64,000 bases of DNA from assembly GCA_025358125.1 (NCBI GenBank), contig JANYKS010000020.1, forward strand, positions 1 through 64,000, read 5' to 3'. Made by a program: the position numbers and the translations under genes. Position 1 is the first letter of the stretch; every line of letters begins with the position of its first letter. Positions 26,966 to 35,282 of this stretch are shown piece by piece. The DNA is from Actinomycetes bacterium (lineage in GTDB: Bacteria > Actinomycetota > Acidimicrobiia > Acidimicrobiales > Ilumatobacteraceae). The notes under the pieces are model-generated. The model was not told the origin of the DNA and made no database searches. It saw only the letters and a program-made list of their open reading frames with translations.

Positions 26966-27991
26966 ATGGTGACCGTGCTGTTCGCCACCCATCCGGCATA
27001 TCTCGATCACATCGCCGGGCACCGTCACCCCGAATGCCCCGAGCGGCTCGGTGCCGTCATCGCCGGCAGCCACCTTGCCGAGGTCGCCGACGCACTTGTC
27101 CCACTGACGCCGGTGGCCGCTCCGATCACTGCACTCGAGCGGGTGCACCCGGCCGCATACCTCGCCCACATGGAGGCAGTCAGCGAAGCCGGAGGTGGTC
27201 GGCTGGATCCCGATACGTCGATGAGTGCCGGATCGTGGCATGCCGCGCTGCTCGCGGCTGGGGCCGGCCTCACGGCGATCGACGCACTGCAGCGTGGCGA
27301 GGGCGACGCTGCGTTCTGCGCGGTGCGGCCCCCCGGCCATCACGCGACGCGAACCGTGTCGATGGGTTTCTGCCTGATATCCAATGTCGCCGTGGCCGCG
27401 ATGGCGTTGGCCGATCAGGGCGAACGGGTGATGATCCTCGACTACGACGCGCACCACGGCAACGGCACCCAAGCGGTATTCATCGACGACCAGCGGGTGC
27501 TGTTCGTCTCGCTCCACCAGTGGCCGCTGTATCCGGGCACCGGTGCTGCTGACGAGAGAGGCCTCGGGGCCGGTCGCGGGTTCACGATGAACATCCCGAT
27601 GCCGCCGGGTGCAACCGGCGAGCATTACCTTCGCGCCTTCGACGAACTCGTCGCGCCGCGGGCCGAGAGGTTCGCGCCGACCTGGTTGATCATCTCGGCC
27701 GGCTTCGATGCACACCGGGATGACCCGATCACCGAACTCGGTCTGACCGCCGGCGACTTCGCGGCGCTGACGGCGCGGGCCCTTTCGCTCGTGCCGAACG
27801 GGCGGCGCCTCGTCATGCTCGAGGGCGGCTACGACCTCGAAGCGTTGCGGGTCTGCACCGCGGCCGCCCTCGGCGCGCTGGAGGGACGAATGGTGGTTCC
27901 CGAGTCGGCGTCGAGTGGTGGACCGGGCGCGCGCAACGTGGATGCTTGTATCGCGATATGGGCCGACGCCGAGGACGATCTCAGCCCATAG
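26966..27991 (+). CDS. Histone deacetylase-like (AcuC/class II) amidohydrolase
   Basis: 341 aa zinc hydrolase that removes acyl groups from lysines or polyamines. The zinc and charge-relay motifs are intact: VRPPGHHATR, ILDYDAHHGNGTQ, ISAGFDAHRDDP and MLEGGYDLEAL. The N-terminus ATHPAYLDHIAGHRHPECPERL is standard. The ATG at 26966 is one codon after a GTG also in frame. It is divergent from a GNAT gene and 12 nt before the CCA-adding-enzyme gene, so it could be co-transcribed with it. Confidence 0.94.
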   Translation: MVTVLFATHPAYLDHIAGHRHPECPERLGAVIAGSHLAEVADALVPLTPVAAPITALERVHPAAYLAHMEAVSEAGGGRLDPDTSMSAGSWHAALLAAGAGLTAIDALQRGEGDAAFCAVRPPGHHATRTVSMGFCLISNVAVAAMALADQGERVMILDYDAHHGNGTQAVFIDDQRVLFVSLHQWPLYPGTGAADERGLGAGRGFTMNIPMPPGATGEHYLRAFDELVAPRAERFAPTWLIISAGFDAHRDDPITELGLTAGDFAALTARALSLVPNGRRLVMLEGGYDLEALRVCTAAALGALEGRMVVPESASSGGPGARNVDACIAIWADAEDDLSP

Positions 27992-28003
27992 CCTGTGGGC
28001 GCC

Positions 28004-29407
28004 ATGATCCCAGAACGATTCGCCCCGGTACTCGAGGAGTTGCAGCCGCTGACCGAACGCTTCCGCGCGGCCGGTAAGCGGCTCTATCTCGTCGGGGGGA
28101 CGGTGCGCGATCTGTTGATCAACCGGCTCGAGGGCGACCGCGATTACGACGCAACGACGGACGCGCTCCCGGGTGAGATCAAGGCCTGCCTGAGCGGCTG
28201 GGCCGATGCGATCTGGACCCAGGGCGAGAAGTTCGGCACGATCGGCGCCAAGAAGGGTGACCGACTGTATGAGATCACCACGCACCGCGCCGAGGCCTAC
28301 CACGAGGATTCGCGCAAGCCGGATGTCACCTTCGCCGACGTGATCGAAGTCGACCTGTCGCGGCGCGACTTCACGGTGAATGCGATGGCGCTCGAACTCA
28401 CTTCGGATACACCGTCACTCGTCGATCCGTTCGGGGGCGTTGCCGATCTCGCGACGCGGACGTTGCGCACGCCACTCGGGCCGGACATCAGCTTCAGCGA
28501 CGATCCGCTGCGGATGCTGCGCGCCGCACGGTTCCTCGCCGGCTATCAACTGCGGCCGACACCCGAACTCGTCGAGGCCGTGAAGTCGATGCACGGCCGG
28601 CTCTCGATCGTGTCGGCCGAGCGGATCCGCGACGAGCTCGACAAACTGATCGTCGTCGAACACCCTGCGCCCGGACTGTTCTTCCTCGTCGACACCGGAC
28701 TGGCCGAAGAGTTCCTGCCCGAGCTTGCGGGGATGCGGCTCGAACAGGATCCGATCCACCGCCACAAGGATGTGCTGACCCACACGATCGCCGTCGTCGA
28801 GAACGTGACGAGGGACTTCCCGGGCGACTTCGACTTCCGGCGTACCCGCCTTGCCGCATTGATGCACGATGTCGGCAAGCCCAAGACGCGGGGTTACATG
28901 CAGGGAAAGGGTGTCACGTTCCACCATCATGAGGTCGTCGGCGCGCGAATGACCAGGCAACGGTTGCACGCGCTGCGTTACAGCAACGACGACGTCGAAG
29001 CGATCACCGAACTCGTGGCCCTGCACCTTCGCTTCCACGGCTACGAGGCCGGGTGGACGGACTCCGCGGTTCGGCGCTACGTCCATGACGCCGGGCCGTA
29101 TCTCGCGGAACTCAACGTGTTGACGCGCTGCGACTGCACCACCCGCAACGAGAACAAGGCCTTGATCCTGAGCAGGCGGATGGACGACCTCGAGGTTCGC
29201 ATCGCGGATCTCGCCGCCCGCGAGGAACTCAAGGCGATCCGACCGGAAATGGACGGCGTCGACGTGATGGCTCACCTCGGCCTGCAACCGGGGCCATTGG
29301 TCGGCGCGGCCATGAAGTTCCTGCTCGAGGTCCGGCTCGAGGACGGTCTGCTCGGACCTGATGACGTTCGCGCCCGGCTCGACTCATGGTGGGCCGAGCA
29401 GCAATAA
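28004..29407 (+). CDS. CCA tRNA nucleotidyltransferase
   Basis: 467 aa. Adds or repairs the 3' CCA of tRNAs. Head domain: LYLVGGTVRDLLINR with the catalytic D-x-D in GDRDYDATTDALP, then RRDFTVNAMAL and DDPLRMLRAARFLAGY. A fused HD domain follows (AALMHDVGKPKTRG, FHHHEVVGARM), as in mycobacterial PcnA (Rv3907c). The tRNA-Ile gene here lacks an encoded CCA and so needs this enzyme. The ATG at 28004 is preferred over the GTG at 27995. Confidence 0.95.
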   Translation: MIPERFAPVLEELQPLTERFRAAGKRLYLVGGTVRDLLINRLEGDRDYDATTDALPGEIKACLSGWADAIWTQGEKFGTIGAKKGDRLYEITTHRAEAYHEDSRKPDVTFADVIEVDLSRRDFTVNAMALELTSDTPSLVDPFGGVADLATRTLRTPLGPDISFSDDPLRMLRAARFLAGYQLRPTPELVEAVKSMHGRLSIVSAERIRDELDKLIVVEHPAPGLFFLVDTGLAEEFLPELAGMRLEQDPIHRHKDVLTHTIAVVENVTRDFPGDFDFRRTRLAALMHDVGKPKTRGYMQGKGVTFHHHEVVGARMTRQRLHALRYSNDDVEAITELVALHLRFHGYEAGWTDSAVRRYVHDAGPYLAELNVLTRCDCTTRNENKALILSRRMDDLEVRIADLAAREELKAIRPEMDGVDVMAHLGLQPGPLVGAAMKFLLEVRLEDGLLGPDDVRARLDSWWAEQQ

Positions 29408-29498
29408 ATATTCTTTACAGGTCACAGCAACGCACCATCGCGGTCAGTGGGCCACTTATAGTGGTGAACCGATTCGGCTGGTGAACGACGGGGCAGAC

Positions 29499-32400
29499 AT
29501 GACGGCGACGAACGACACGGATAGCACAGCGTCTGGTGTGCCGCGCCTGCTCCGACATCCGCGGATCCTCATCGCCGTCGCGGTCATCGTCTGCGTGTCG
29601 CTGAACGTGACCGAGGTGGCTCGGTCCGGGTTCCTCGCCTCGAATTGGGGCATGTTGGCCGACGTGTCCGAAGTCATCCTGCCCGTGCTCGCGAGCCTGC
29701 TCCTGGCCCGCCGGGCGCTGCTGCGACGTGAGAGCGGTTGGTGGTGGTTGTCGGCTGGCGCAAGTTCATGGGCACTCGGTCAGGTGATGTGGATCGTGCT
29801 CGAGTTCGGGTATCACCAGGACCCCACGGTGTCGGCCGCGACGGTCGGCTTCGTCGGGTGGTCGGTGATGACGGCCGTCGGCCTGCTCAAGATCGGCGGG
29901 CAGGGCAGTGGTTGGATCTCGGCCAGGCCACTCGTTGCCGAGGCGATGGTGCTGTCGGCATCCCTCGGCTTTCTCGTCTGGGAACTCGCGCTCGCCCCGA
30001 AGATCACCGCCGAGAGCAACTTCACCCAGATAATGCTCGCGGTCGTTCCGATCAGCACGTCGTTCGTCATTTCGATCGCATTGCTGTTGTCCGTCCACGA
30101 GCGGTCGTCCGTGATCGGCGCGTTCGGTCTTGCCGGCGTGGTGCTCGTCGCCGCCGACTCGTTGCTCACCATCTGGTTCTCCGACGGCGCCCAGTTGTAC
30201 GCCACAGCGCATCTGCTCTACCTGGTCACCTTCGCAATCATCGTGACCGCGAGCACCCTGCCCCACCGCAATAACGCACCCTCGACACGGCGTTCCAGCC
30301 TCAGCCGACTCGCCCTCGTGTACCTCCCGCCGATCGCTGCGATTTGGGTCGCGACCTGGCACTACCTCGTCGAGCACCGCAGTTCGACGGTCGTCAGCAT
30401 CTTGCTCGCGTTCGCGATTGGTGGATTGCTCGCAATCGGTCAGGTTGCAGCGTGGTTCGAGTCCGGCCAACTCTCCCAACGATTGAACAGCAACATCAGC
30501 CGCCTTCGCGACGCCGAGAGCCATCTGCGGAATCTTCTCGACGATCTGCCCGAGGCCGTGCTCGTGCTCTCACCGGACGGCACGATCCGGGAGGTCAACA
30601 CGCTGGTGCTCGGCATGACCGGGCTGACAACGTCGGAACTGATCGGGCATTCGTTCCTGCTGCTCGTCCGCGACGACGATCGGTCCCGTCTCTACCGGGT
30701 CTGGAAGCGGCTGCTGGCCGGAAAGGGCGTCGACATTCCGGTCCTCGCGCTCCACCACGTCGACGGCTCTCATGTCATGGTCGAAGCCGTGGTCCGGTCC
30801 CCGATCAGCCATCCGGAACGAGTTGTGGTGATGCTGCGCAACATCACCAACAGGCTTCAAGAGGCGCTCGAACTCGAGCAGGCCGAGACCCGTTTCCGGA
30901 TCGCGTTCGAGTCGGCGCCGACGGGGATGGCGATGGCATCGGCGACCGACCTGACCCTTGTCGATGTCAACGATGCACTCGCACGGATGCTCGCCACGCG
31001 CCGCGACGATCTCATCGGGCGTTCGGTCCGTGACATCACGCATCCGGACGACTGGGACAACATGGCGGGCAGCACGACCAGCGAATCGAACACCTACGGT
31101 CTCGACAAGCGTTACATCCGCTCCGACGGAGAACTCGTGTGGGCCCACACGTCGCTCAGCTTCATGGTCGATGGTCAGGGCAATCAGATGGTGATCGCCC
31201 ATGTGCAAGACATCACCGCTCAGCGCCGGACGGCGGAGCATCTCCAGTGGGCGGCGAGCCACGACGTACTCACCGGCCTCCCCAATCGGACCCACTTCCT
31301 CGAGCAGCTGCGCAACCGTCTCGATGGCGCCGAAGTCGGCTCGATTGCGGTGCTGTTCATCGACCTCGACAACTTCAAGGTCGTCAACGACAGCCTCGGG
31401 CATGCTGTCGGCGACGAGCTTCTGCGCGGGATGAGCGATCGGCTGCGTTCCGTCGTGCGCGACCGGGACATGCTCGGACGCTTCGGTGGTGACGAGTTCA
31501 TCGTCATGCTCGACGGTCTCCAGATCGACGTCTCGCCGGCCGACGTGGCCGAACGGCTCCGCCGCGCGATATCGGTTCCGCTCGTCGTCGACGAATCCGA
31601 GCTGTACGTCACCGCCAGCATCGGCATCGCGTTCGCCGATCGGGCCGGTGCGACCGCTGACGAATTGCTTCGTGACGCGGATGCGGCGATGTACCGGGCC
31701 AAGGCACGCGGGAGGGATTGCATCGAAGTCTTCGCCGTCGGCGCGCACGACGCGTCGGTGCTGACGTTGCGCACGTCGAGCGAGTTGCGCCACGGCCTCG
31801 AACGAGGCGAGATCGTTCCCTACTTTCAGCCGATCGTGGATCTCCCGACGGGCCAGCTCACCGGGTTCGAGGTCCTGGCGCGTTGGCGCCATCCCGACCG
31901 GGGCCTGCTCAGACCCGACCAGTTCTTGCCGATGGCCGAGGAGACGGGACTGATCGGAGAACTCGGCGCCGTGATCCTCAGGTCCTCGCTGGCCCAGCTC
32001 GGGCGGTGGCAGACAACGGTGGCGTCATTGCGCGACGTGTCGATCGCCGTCAACGTGTCCGTTCGCCAGCTCGTCGATGCCCGGTTCAATGATGTCGTCG
32101 CCGAAGCGTTGGCGGAGAGCGGCGTGCGCGCCGATTCGTTGTGGCTGGAGATCACCGAGACAGCGCTGATGAGCGACGTCAAGTCCGCAACAGTCGCCCT
32201 GCGGAACCTGCGCAACCTCGGCCTGCACCTCTCCGTCGACGACTTCGGCACAGGCTATTCGTCGCTCACGTACCTGAAGCGGTTCCCGGTCGAGGCGATC
32301 AAGGTCGATCGCCAGTTCGTGAAGGGTCTCGGGATCGACGCGGAGGACACGACGATCGTCGAGGCAGTCATCAACCTCGGCAAGTCGCTCGGTCTGATGG

Positions 32401-32534
32401 TGATCGCCGAGGGCGTCGAGACGCCGCTGCAGTTGTCGCGGCTGCGCGACACGGGCTGCGACCGTGCCCAGGGCTACCTGTTCGGCCGGCCCCGACCGGC
32501 CGCGCTGATCGAGGCTGAACGGACCAGGGTGTAG
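29499..32534 (+). CDS. Membrane PAS-PAS-GGDEF-EAL cyclic-di-GMP protein
   Basis: 1011 aa. About eight hydrophobic helices fill residues 20-310. Two PAS domains follow (about 345-460 and 470-590, the second ending VIAHVQDITAQRR). The GGDEF domain is intact (GRFGGDEF at about 661-668), predicting cyclase activity. The EAL domain begins FEVLARW (about 789), an EVL variant, and keeps EITE, DDFGTGYSSL, KVDRQFV and EGVET, so phosphodiesterase activity is also likely. Start at ATG 29499; GTG 29481 is in frame. Which activity dominates cannot be read from sequence. Confidence 0.93.
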   Translation: MTATNDTDSTASGVPRLLRHPRILIAVAVIVCVSLNVTEVARSGFLASNWGMLADVSEVILPVLASLLLARRALLRRESGWWWLSAGASSWALGQVMWIVLEFGYHQDPTVSAATVGFVGWSVMTAVGLLKIGGQGSGWISARPLVAEAMVLSASLGFLVWELALAPKITAESNFTQIMLAVVPISTSFVISIALLLSVHERSSVIGAFGLAGVVLVAADSLLTIWFSDGAQLYATAHLLYLVTFAIIVTASTLPHRNNAPSTRRSSLSRLALVYLPPIAAIWVATWHYLVEHRSSTVVSILLAFAIGGLLAIGQVAAWFESGQLSQRLNSNISRLRDAESHLRNLLDDLPEAVLVLSPDGTIREVNTLVLGMTGLTTSELIGHSFLLLVRDDDRSRLYRVWKRLLAGKGVDIPVLALHHVDGSHVMVEAVVRSPISHPERVVVMLRNITNRLQEALELEQAETRFRIAFESAPTGMAMASATDLTLVDVNDALARMLATRRDDLIGRSVRDITHPDDWDNMAGSTTSESNTYGLDKRYIRSDGELVWAHTSLSFMVDGQGNQMVIAHVQDITAQRRTAEHLQWAASHDVLTGLPNRTHFLEQLRNRLDGAEVGSIAVLFIDLDNFKVVNDSLGHAVGDELLRGMSDRLRSVVRDRDMLGRFGGDEFIVMLDGLQIDVSPADVAERLRRAISVPLVVDESELYVTASIGIAFADRAGATADELLRDADAAMYRAKARGRDCIEVFAVGAHDASVLTLRTSSELRHGLERGEIVPYFQPIVDLPTGQLTGFEVLARWRHPDRGLLRPDQFLPMAEETGLIGELGAVILRSSLAQLGRWQTTVASLRDVSIAVNVSVRQLVDARFNDVVAEALAESGVRADSLWLEITETALMSDVKSATVALRNLRNLGLHLSVDDFGTGYSSLTYLKRFPVEAIKVDRQFVKGLGIDAEDTTIVEAVINLGKSLGLMVIAEGVETPLQLSRLRDTGCDRAQGYLFGRPRPAALIEAERTRV

Positions 32535-32567
32535 TGCTCGCGGTCGCGCCCCTCTGTCGACAGGGTT

Positions 32568-33167
32568 TCAGACACCCAGCTTGCGGGCCCGGATCACGAG
32601 CGCGGCTGGAGCCATCGCGTTGTGAGTGTTGAGCGGCATCAGCTCGTGCATCACATCGATCCGGAAGTTGGTGCGCTGCAACGACATGAAGACATCGCTG
32701 ATCGATCGCGCCAACCCCGCGCCGTACGGGTGCTGGACCACGTGCTGGCCGCCGATCGAGGCGAGCATCGAGGCGATCGGGTGCGGCCCGGCCATGATGA
32801 ACCGAGCCTCCGGCTTCAACACGCGGTGGATCTGACGGAGCAACCGGGCGAGATCGTCGAGGTCGGCCAGCGTGTGCGATGCGAGCACGAGATCGATCGA
32901 GGCACTCGTGACGAAGCCGAGATCAGCAACAGCGCTCTGATGGCATTGCACGATCACCTCCGCCTCCTCGGCCTGGCGACGGAGAAGCGCGATCCGGTCA
33001 GATGACGGATCGACAGCGAGCGCGCGGGCACCGGCGGCCGCCAGCGCAACAGCGTTGCTCGGTGCACTGATACCGAGTTCGATCACCCGTTTGCCGCTGA
33101 CGTCCCCGCAGAGCCGCAGCTCGTTATCGTCCGCTACCGATTGTCCATATCGTACGACTGTTGCCAC
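32568..33167 (-). CDS. SAM-dependent methyltransferase
   Basis: 199 aa class I methyltransferase fold: motif I VIELGISAPSNAVALAAAG (a degenerate GxGxG), acidic end of strand 2 ALAVDPSSDRI, IDLVLASHTLADLDDLARLL and RVLKPEARFIMAGPHP. The substrate is unknown. GTG start at 33167; GGGAGG lies only 1 nt upstream, so a later start is possible though none is obvious. Convergent with the GGDEF-EAL gene across 33 bp. Confidence 0.8.
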   Translation of the reverse strand: MATVVRYGQSVADDNELRLCGDVSGKRVIELGISAPSNAVALAAAGARALAVDPSSDRIALLRRQAEEAEVIVQCHQSAVADLGFVTSASIDLVLASHTLADLDDLARLLRQIHRVLKPEARFIMAGPHPIASMLASIGGQHVVQHPYGAGLARSISDVFMSLQRTNFRIDVMHELMPLNTHNAMAPAALVIRARKLGV

Positions 33168-33242
33168 GCCTCCCAGTGTGGTTGGTGCGAACGGGTGACG
33201 CGCGGATGAGTCATTCGTTTCGTTGGCTATCCTCGGACAGAC

Positions 33243-33686
33243 ATGTCTTTCTCAGCCGATACATTTCGCAGCGGCACCGCCACCGGCGGTCGGGCCGTCA
33301 TCGACCACCGGCTGGAACGTCTCGCTCTGATCAACGACTACCGCCGCGGTCGTCTCCGTCGTGATCAGCTGTGCGACGCTCATCCCGAACTGATCCGGGC
33401 GGCCAAGAATCTCGGCACACCGAGCAGCGTCCTCTGCCCGATTTGCGAAGAAGTCAACCTCGTCCTCGTCACCTACGTCTTCGGGCCGCGGTTGCCGTCG
33501 CACGGCCGCTGCGTCGCGACCAAGGCCGATCTCGACCAGTACAACGACCGTAGCGACGACCTCGATGCCTATGTGGTCGAGGCCTGCATCAATTGCCGCT
33601 GGCATCACCTTCTGCGTGTACTGCCGGTCGGCGGCAGCCGCTCCGGGCGCAAGATCGCTCCGGGAACGTCCGAAACCGCCCCGTGA
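33243..33686 (+). CDS. DUF5318 protein with two CxxC motifs
   Basis: 147 aa. VIDHRLERLALINDYRRGRLRRDQLCDAHPELIRAA is the family N-terminus; CPIC and CINC are two CxxC pairs that may bind one zinc ion. The homologue Rv0049 in M. tuberculosis also lies upstream of the rpsF-ssb-rpsR-rplI cluster. Function unknown. Start ATG 33243. Confidence 0.88.
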   Translation: MSFSADTFRSGTATGGRAVIDHRLERLALINDYRRGRLRRDQLCDAHPELIRAAKNLGTPSSVLCPICEEVNLVLVTYVFGPRLPSHGRCVATKADLDQYNDRSDDLDAYVVEACINCRWHHLLRVLPVGGSRSGRKIAPGTSETAP

Positions 33687-33744
33687 GGCACCTGTTTCGT
33701 CGACGCCACGCTGTGCCTCGGCGAACTGCGCCGACCCGGCGGAC

Positions 33745-34365
33745 TCAGAACGGGCTGAGCCCCAGCCGGTTACGAATACCGACCATCTCGCCGACATGAG
33801 CGTGACCGTGGCCGATGCATTCCCACTGCACGAACCACGCCACCGTTTTGGCGTTCCACATCGCGTGCAGCCATGACATGTGTCCGTCAGCGGGAATGCC
33901 GACCTTGTGCGTGAGCCTCCAGCCCGCGCCAGGGATGGAGTCGAGGGCCATCACGCTGAGATCATCGATCCATTCCGCGGTGGCGGTGTTGACGGCGTCG
34001 ACGTAGCTGGCGAGCTTGGCGAGCACGAGCGCATCGGTCACCCGTGAGTCCTCGGCCTCGCTCAGACCGTCGGCCGAAACGAGATGGCCGAGGCCGAGTT
34101 CGTCGCGGTGCGCGGCGAGGATCGGATCATGGTTGCGCACTGCTGTATTGAGCGCAAGGTCCTGGTGATACGTCATGTGGAACAACAGCCAGGCAATCGA
34201 TGGACTGGTCCCGCCGCCGGATGTGCTGCTGGTCTGGCTGCTGGATGTGCTGCTGGTTTGGCTGCTGGTCTTCCAGTGGTGCTCGGGCACGTGCTGGGCG
34301 ATTGCGTTGTCGAAGCGCTTTGCCACACTGGCATGGTCATCGGCAATCCACTGTTTGAGATCCAC
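33745..34365 (-). CDS. DinB-like (four-helix) protein
   Basis: 206 aa. The DinB/DUF664 style is visible: an N-terminal helix with DDHASVAKRFD, then WLLFHMTYHQDLALN with metal-type His residues, and a C-terminal WECIGHGHAHVGEMVGIRNRLG with a His cluster (H-x-H-x-H). Such proteins are often metal-dependent thiol-transferase relatives. An internal Ser/Thr/Gln repeat (about 32-50, TSSQTSSTSSSQTSSTS) looks like a recent expansion. The GTG at 34365 is divergent from the PfkB gene by 47 bp. Confidence 0.75.
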   Translation of the reverse strand: MDLKQWIADDHASVAKRFDNAIAQHVPEHHWKTSSQTSSTSSSQTSSTSGGGTSPSIAWLLFHMTYHQDLALNTAVRNHDPILAAHRDELGLGHLVSADGLSEAEDSRVTDALVLAKLASYVDAVNTATAEWIDDLSVMALDSIPGAGWRLTHKVGIPADGHMSWLHAMWNAKTVAWFVQWECIGHGHAHVGEMVGIRNRLGLSPF

Positions 34366-34412
34366 GTAGAAACTCTGGCACACACCGCGACAGTGCGTTG
34401 TACCGTCGGAGA

Positions 34413-35264
34413 ATGATCGCAACGGTTGGAGACGTCGTCGAGGACATCGTCGTCAGGCTCGGGGGGCCCATCCGGGAAGCGTCCGACACCGAAGCGGTCG
34501 TCGTGCGCCGGCGCGGAGGGAGCGCCGCGAACATGGCGGTCAGCGTTGCCCGATCCGGGCATCCGGCCCGCTTCATCGGTCAAGTCGGTGACGACGTGCA
34601 CGGCGCTGCACTGCTCGCCGGGTTGCGAGCCGACGGAGTGGATGTCGTTGCTCGCCTTGGTGGGCGCACCGGCACCATCATCGTCCTGCTCGATCATCAC
34701 GGTGAGCGGACGATGCTCACCGACCGGGGCGCATGCACGGCTCTCGATCATCCTCAACAGGCGTGGCTCGACGGTGTGCAGATCTTGCACGTTCCGGTCT
34801 ATTCACTCGTCGGCGAGCCGCTCGCGACGACGACTCAGACGCTGATCGAGTGGGCGCACCGACGATCGATCACGGTCTCTGTCGACGCGTCCTCGGCATC
34901 GGTGATCGACGAATTCGGCGCCAGTGAGTTGGTGGCGCTGCTCGCCCGGCTGCGGCCATCGGTGCTGCTGTGCAATGAACTCGAGGCCGAATGCCTCGGG
35001 GCCGGCGTCGAGCCCGGCCCGATCGGCGCGCTCGTCACCGTCGTCAAACACGGTGGCGGGCCGGCGGTTGTCCTCCGGCCGGAAACGCAACCGATCGAGG
35101 TGCCGGCGCTGTCGATCCCGCATGTGACCGACACCACTGGCGCCGGTGACGCGTTCGCCGCCGGGTTCCTGATCTCGCTCGCGTCTGGCGCTTCGCCAAT
35201 TGCAGCCACAACGCTTGGGCATCACAGCGCGGCGCGGGCCATCGCGCTCGCGTCCGCGTCGTGA
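34413..35264 (+). CDS. PfkB family carbohydrate kinase
   Basis: 283 aa. The ribokinase fold shows RGGSAANMAVSVARSGHPARFIGQVGDDVHG (PfkB signature 1) and DTTGAGDAFAAGFLISLASG (signature 2, with the catalytic Asp and anion hole). Smaller than most sugar kinases. The substrate (sugar or nucleoside) is not evident. Start ATG 34413. Confidence 0.92.
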   Translation: MIATVGDVVEDIVVRLGGPIREASDTEAVVVRRRGGSAANMAVSVARSGHPARFIGQVGDDVHGAALLAGLRADGVDVVARLGGRTGTIIVLLDHHGERTMLTDRGACTALDHPQQAWLDGVQILHVPVYSLVGEPLATTTQTLIEWAHRRSITVSVDASSASVIDEFGASELVALLARLRPSVLLCNELEAECLGAGVEPGPIGALVTVVKHGGGPAVVLRPETQPIEVPALSIPHVTDTTGAGDAFAAGFLISLASGASPIAATTLGHHSAARAIALASAS

Positions 35265-35282
35265 CGTCGAGGGCCGTCGAAG

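Noticed and set aside
26912-28303. Long antisense frame across the deacetylase gene (463 codons)
   Set aside because: No domain, no ribosome site; an antisense shadow of two well-supported genes.
29457-29462. TATAGT as a -10 element for the GGDEF-EAL gene
   Set aside because: It sits in a small palindrome (ccacttatagtgg), but no -35 is present at a usable distance.
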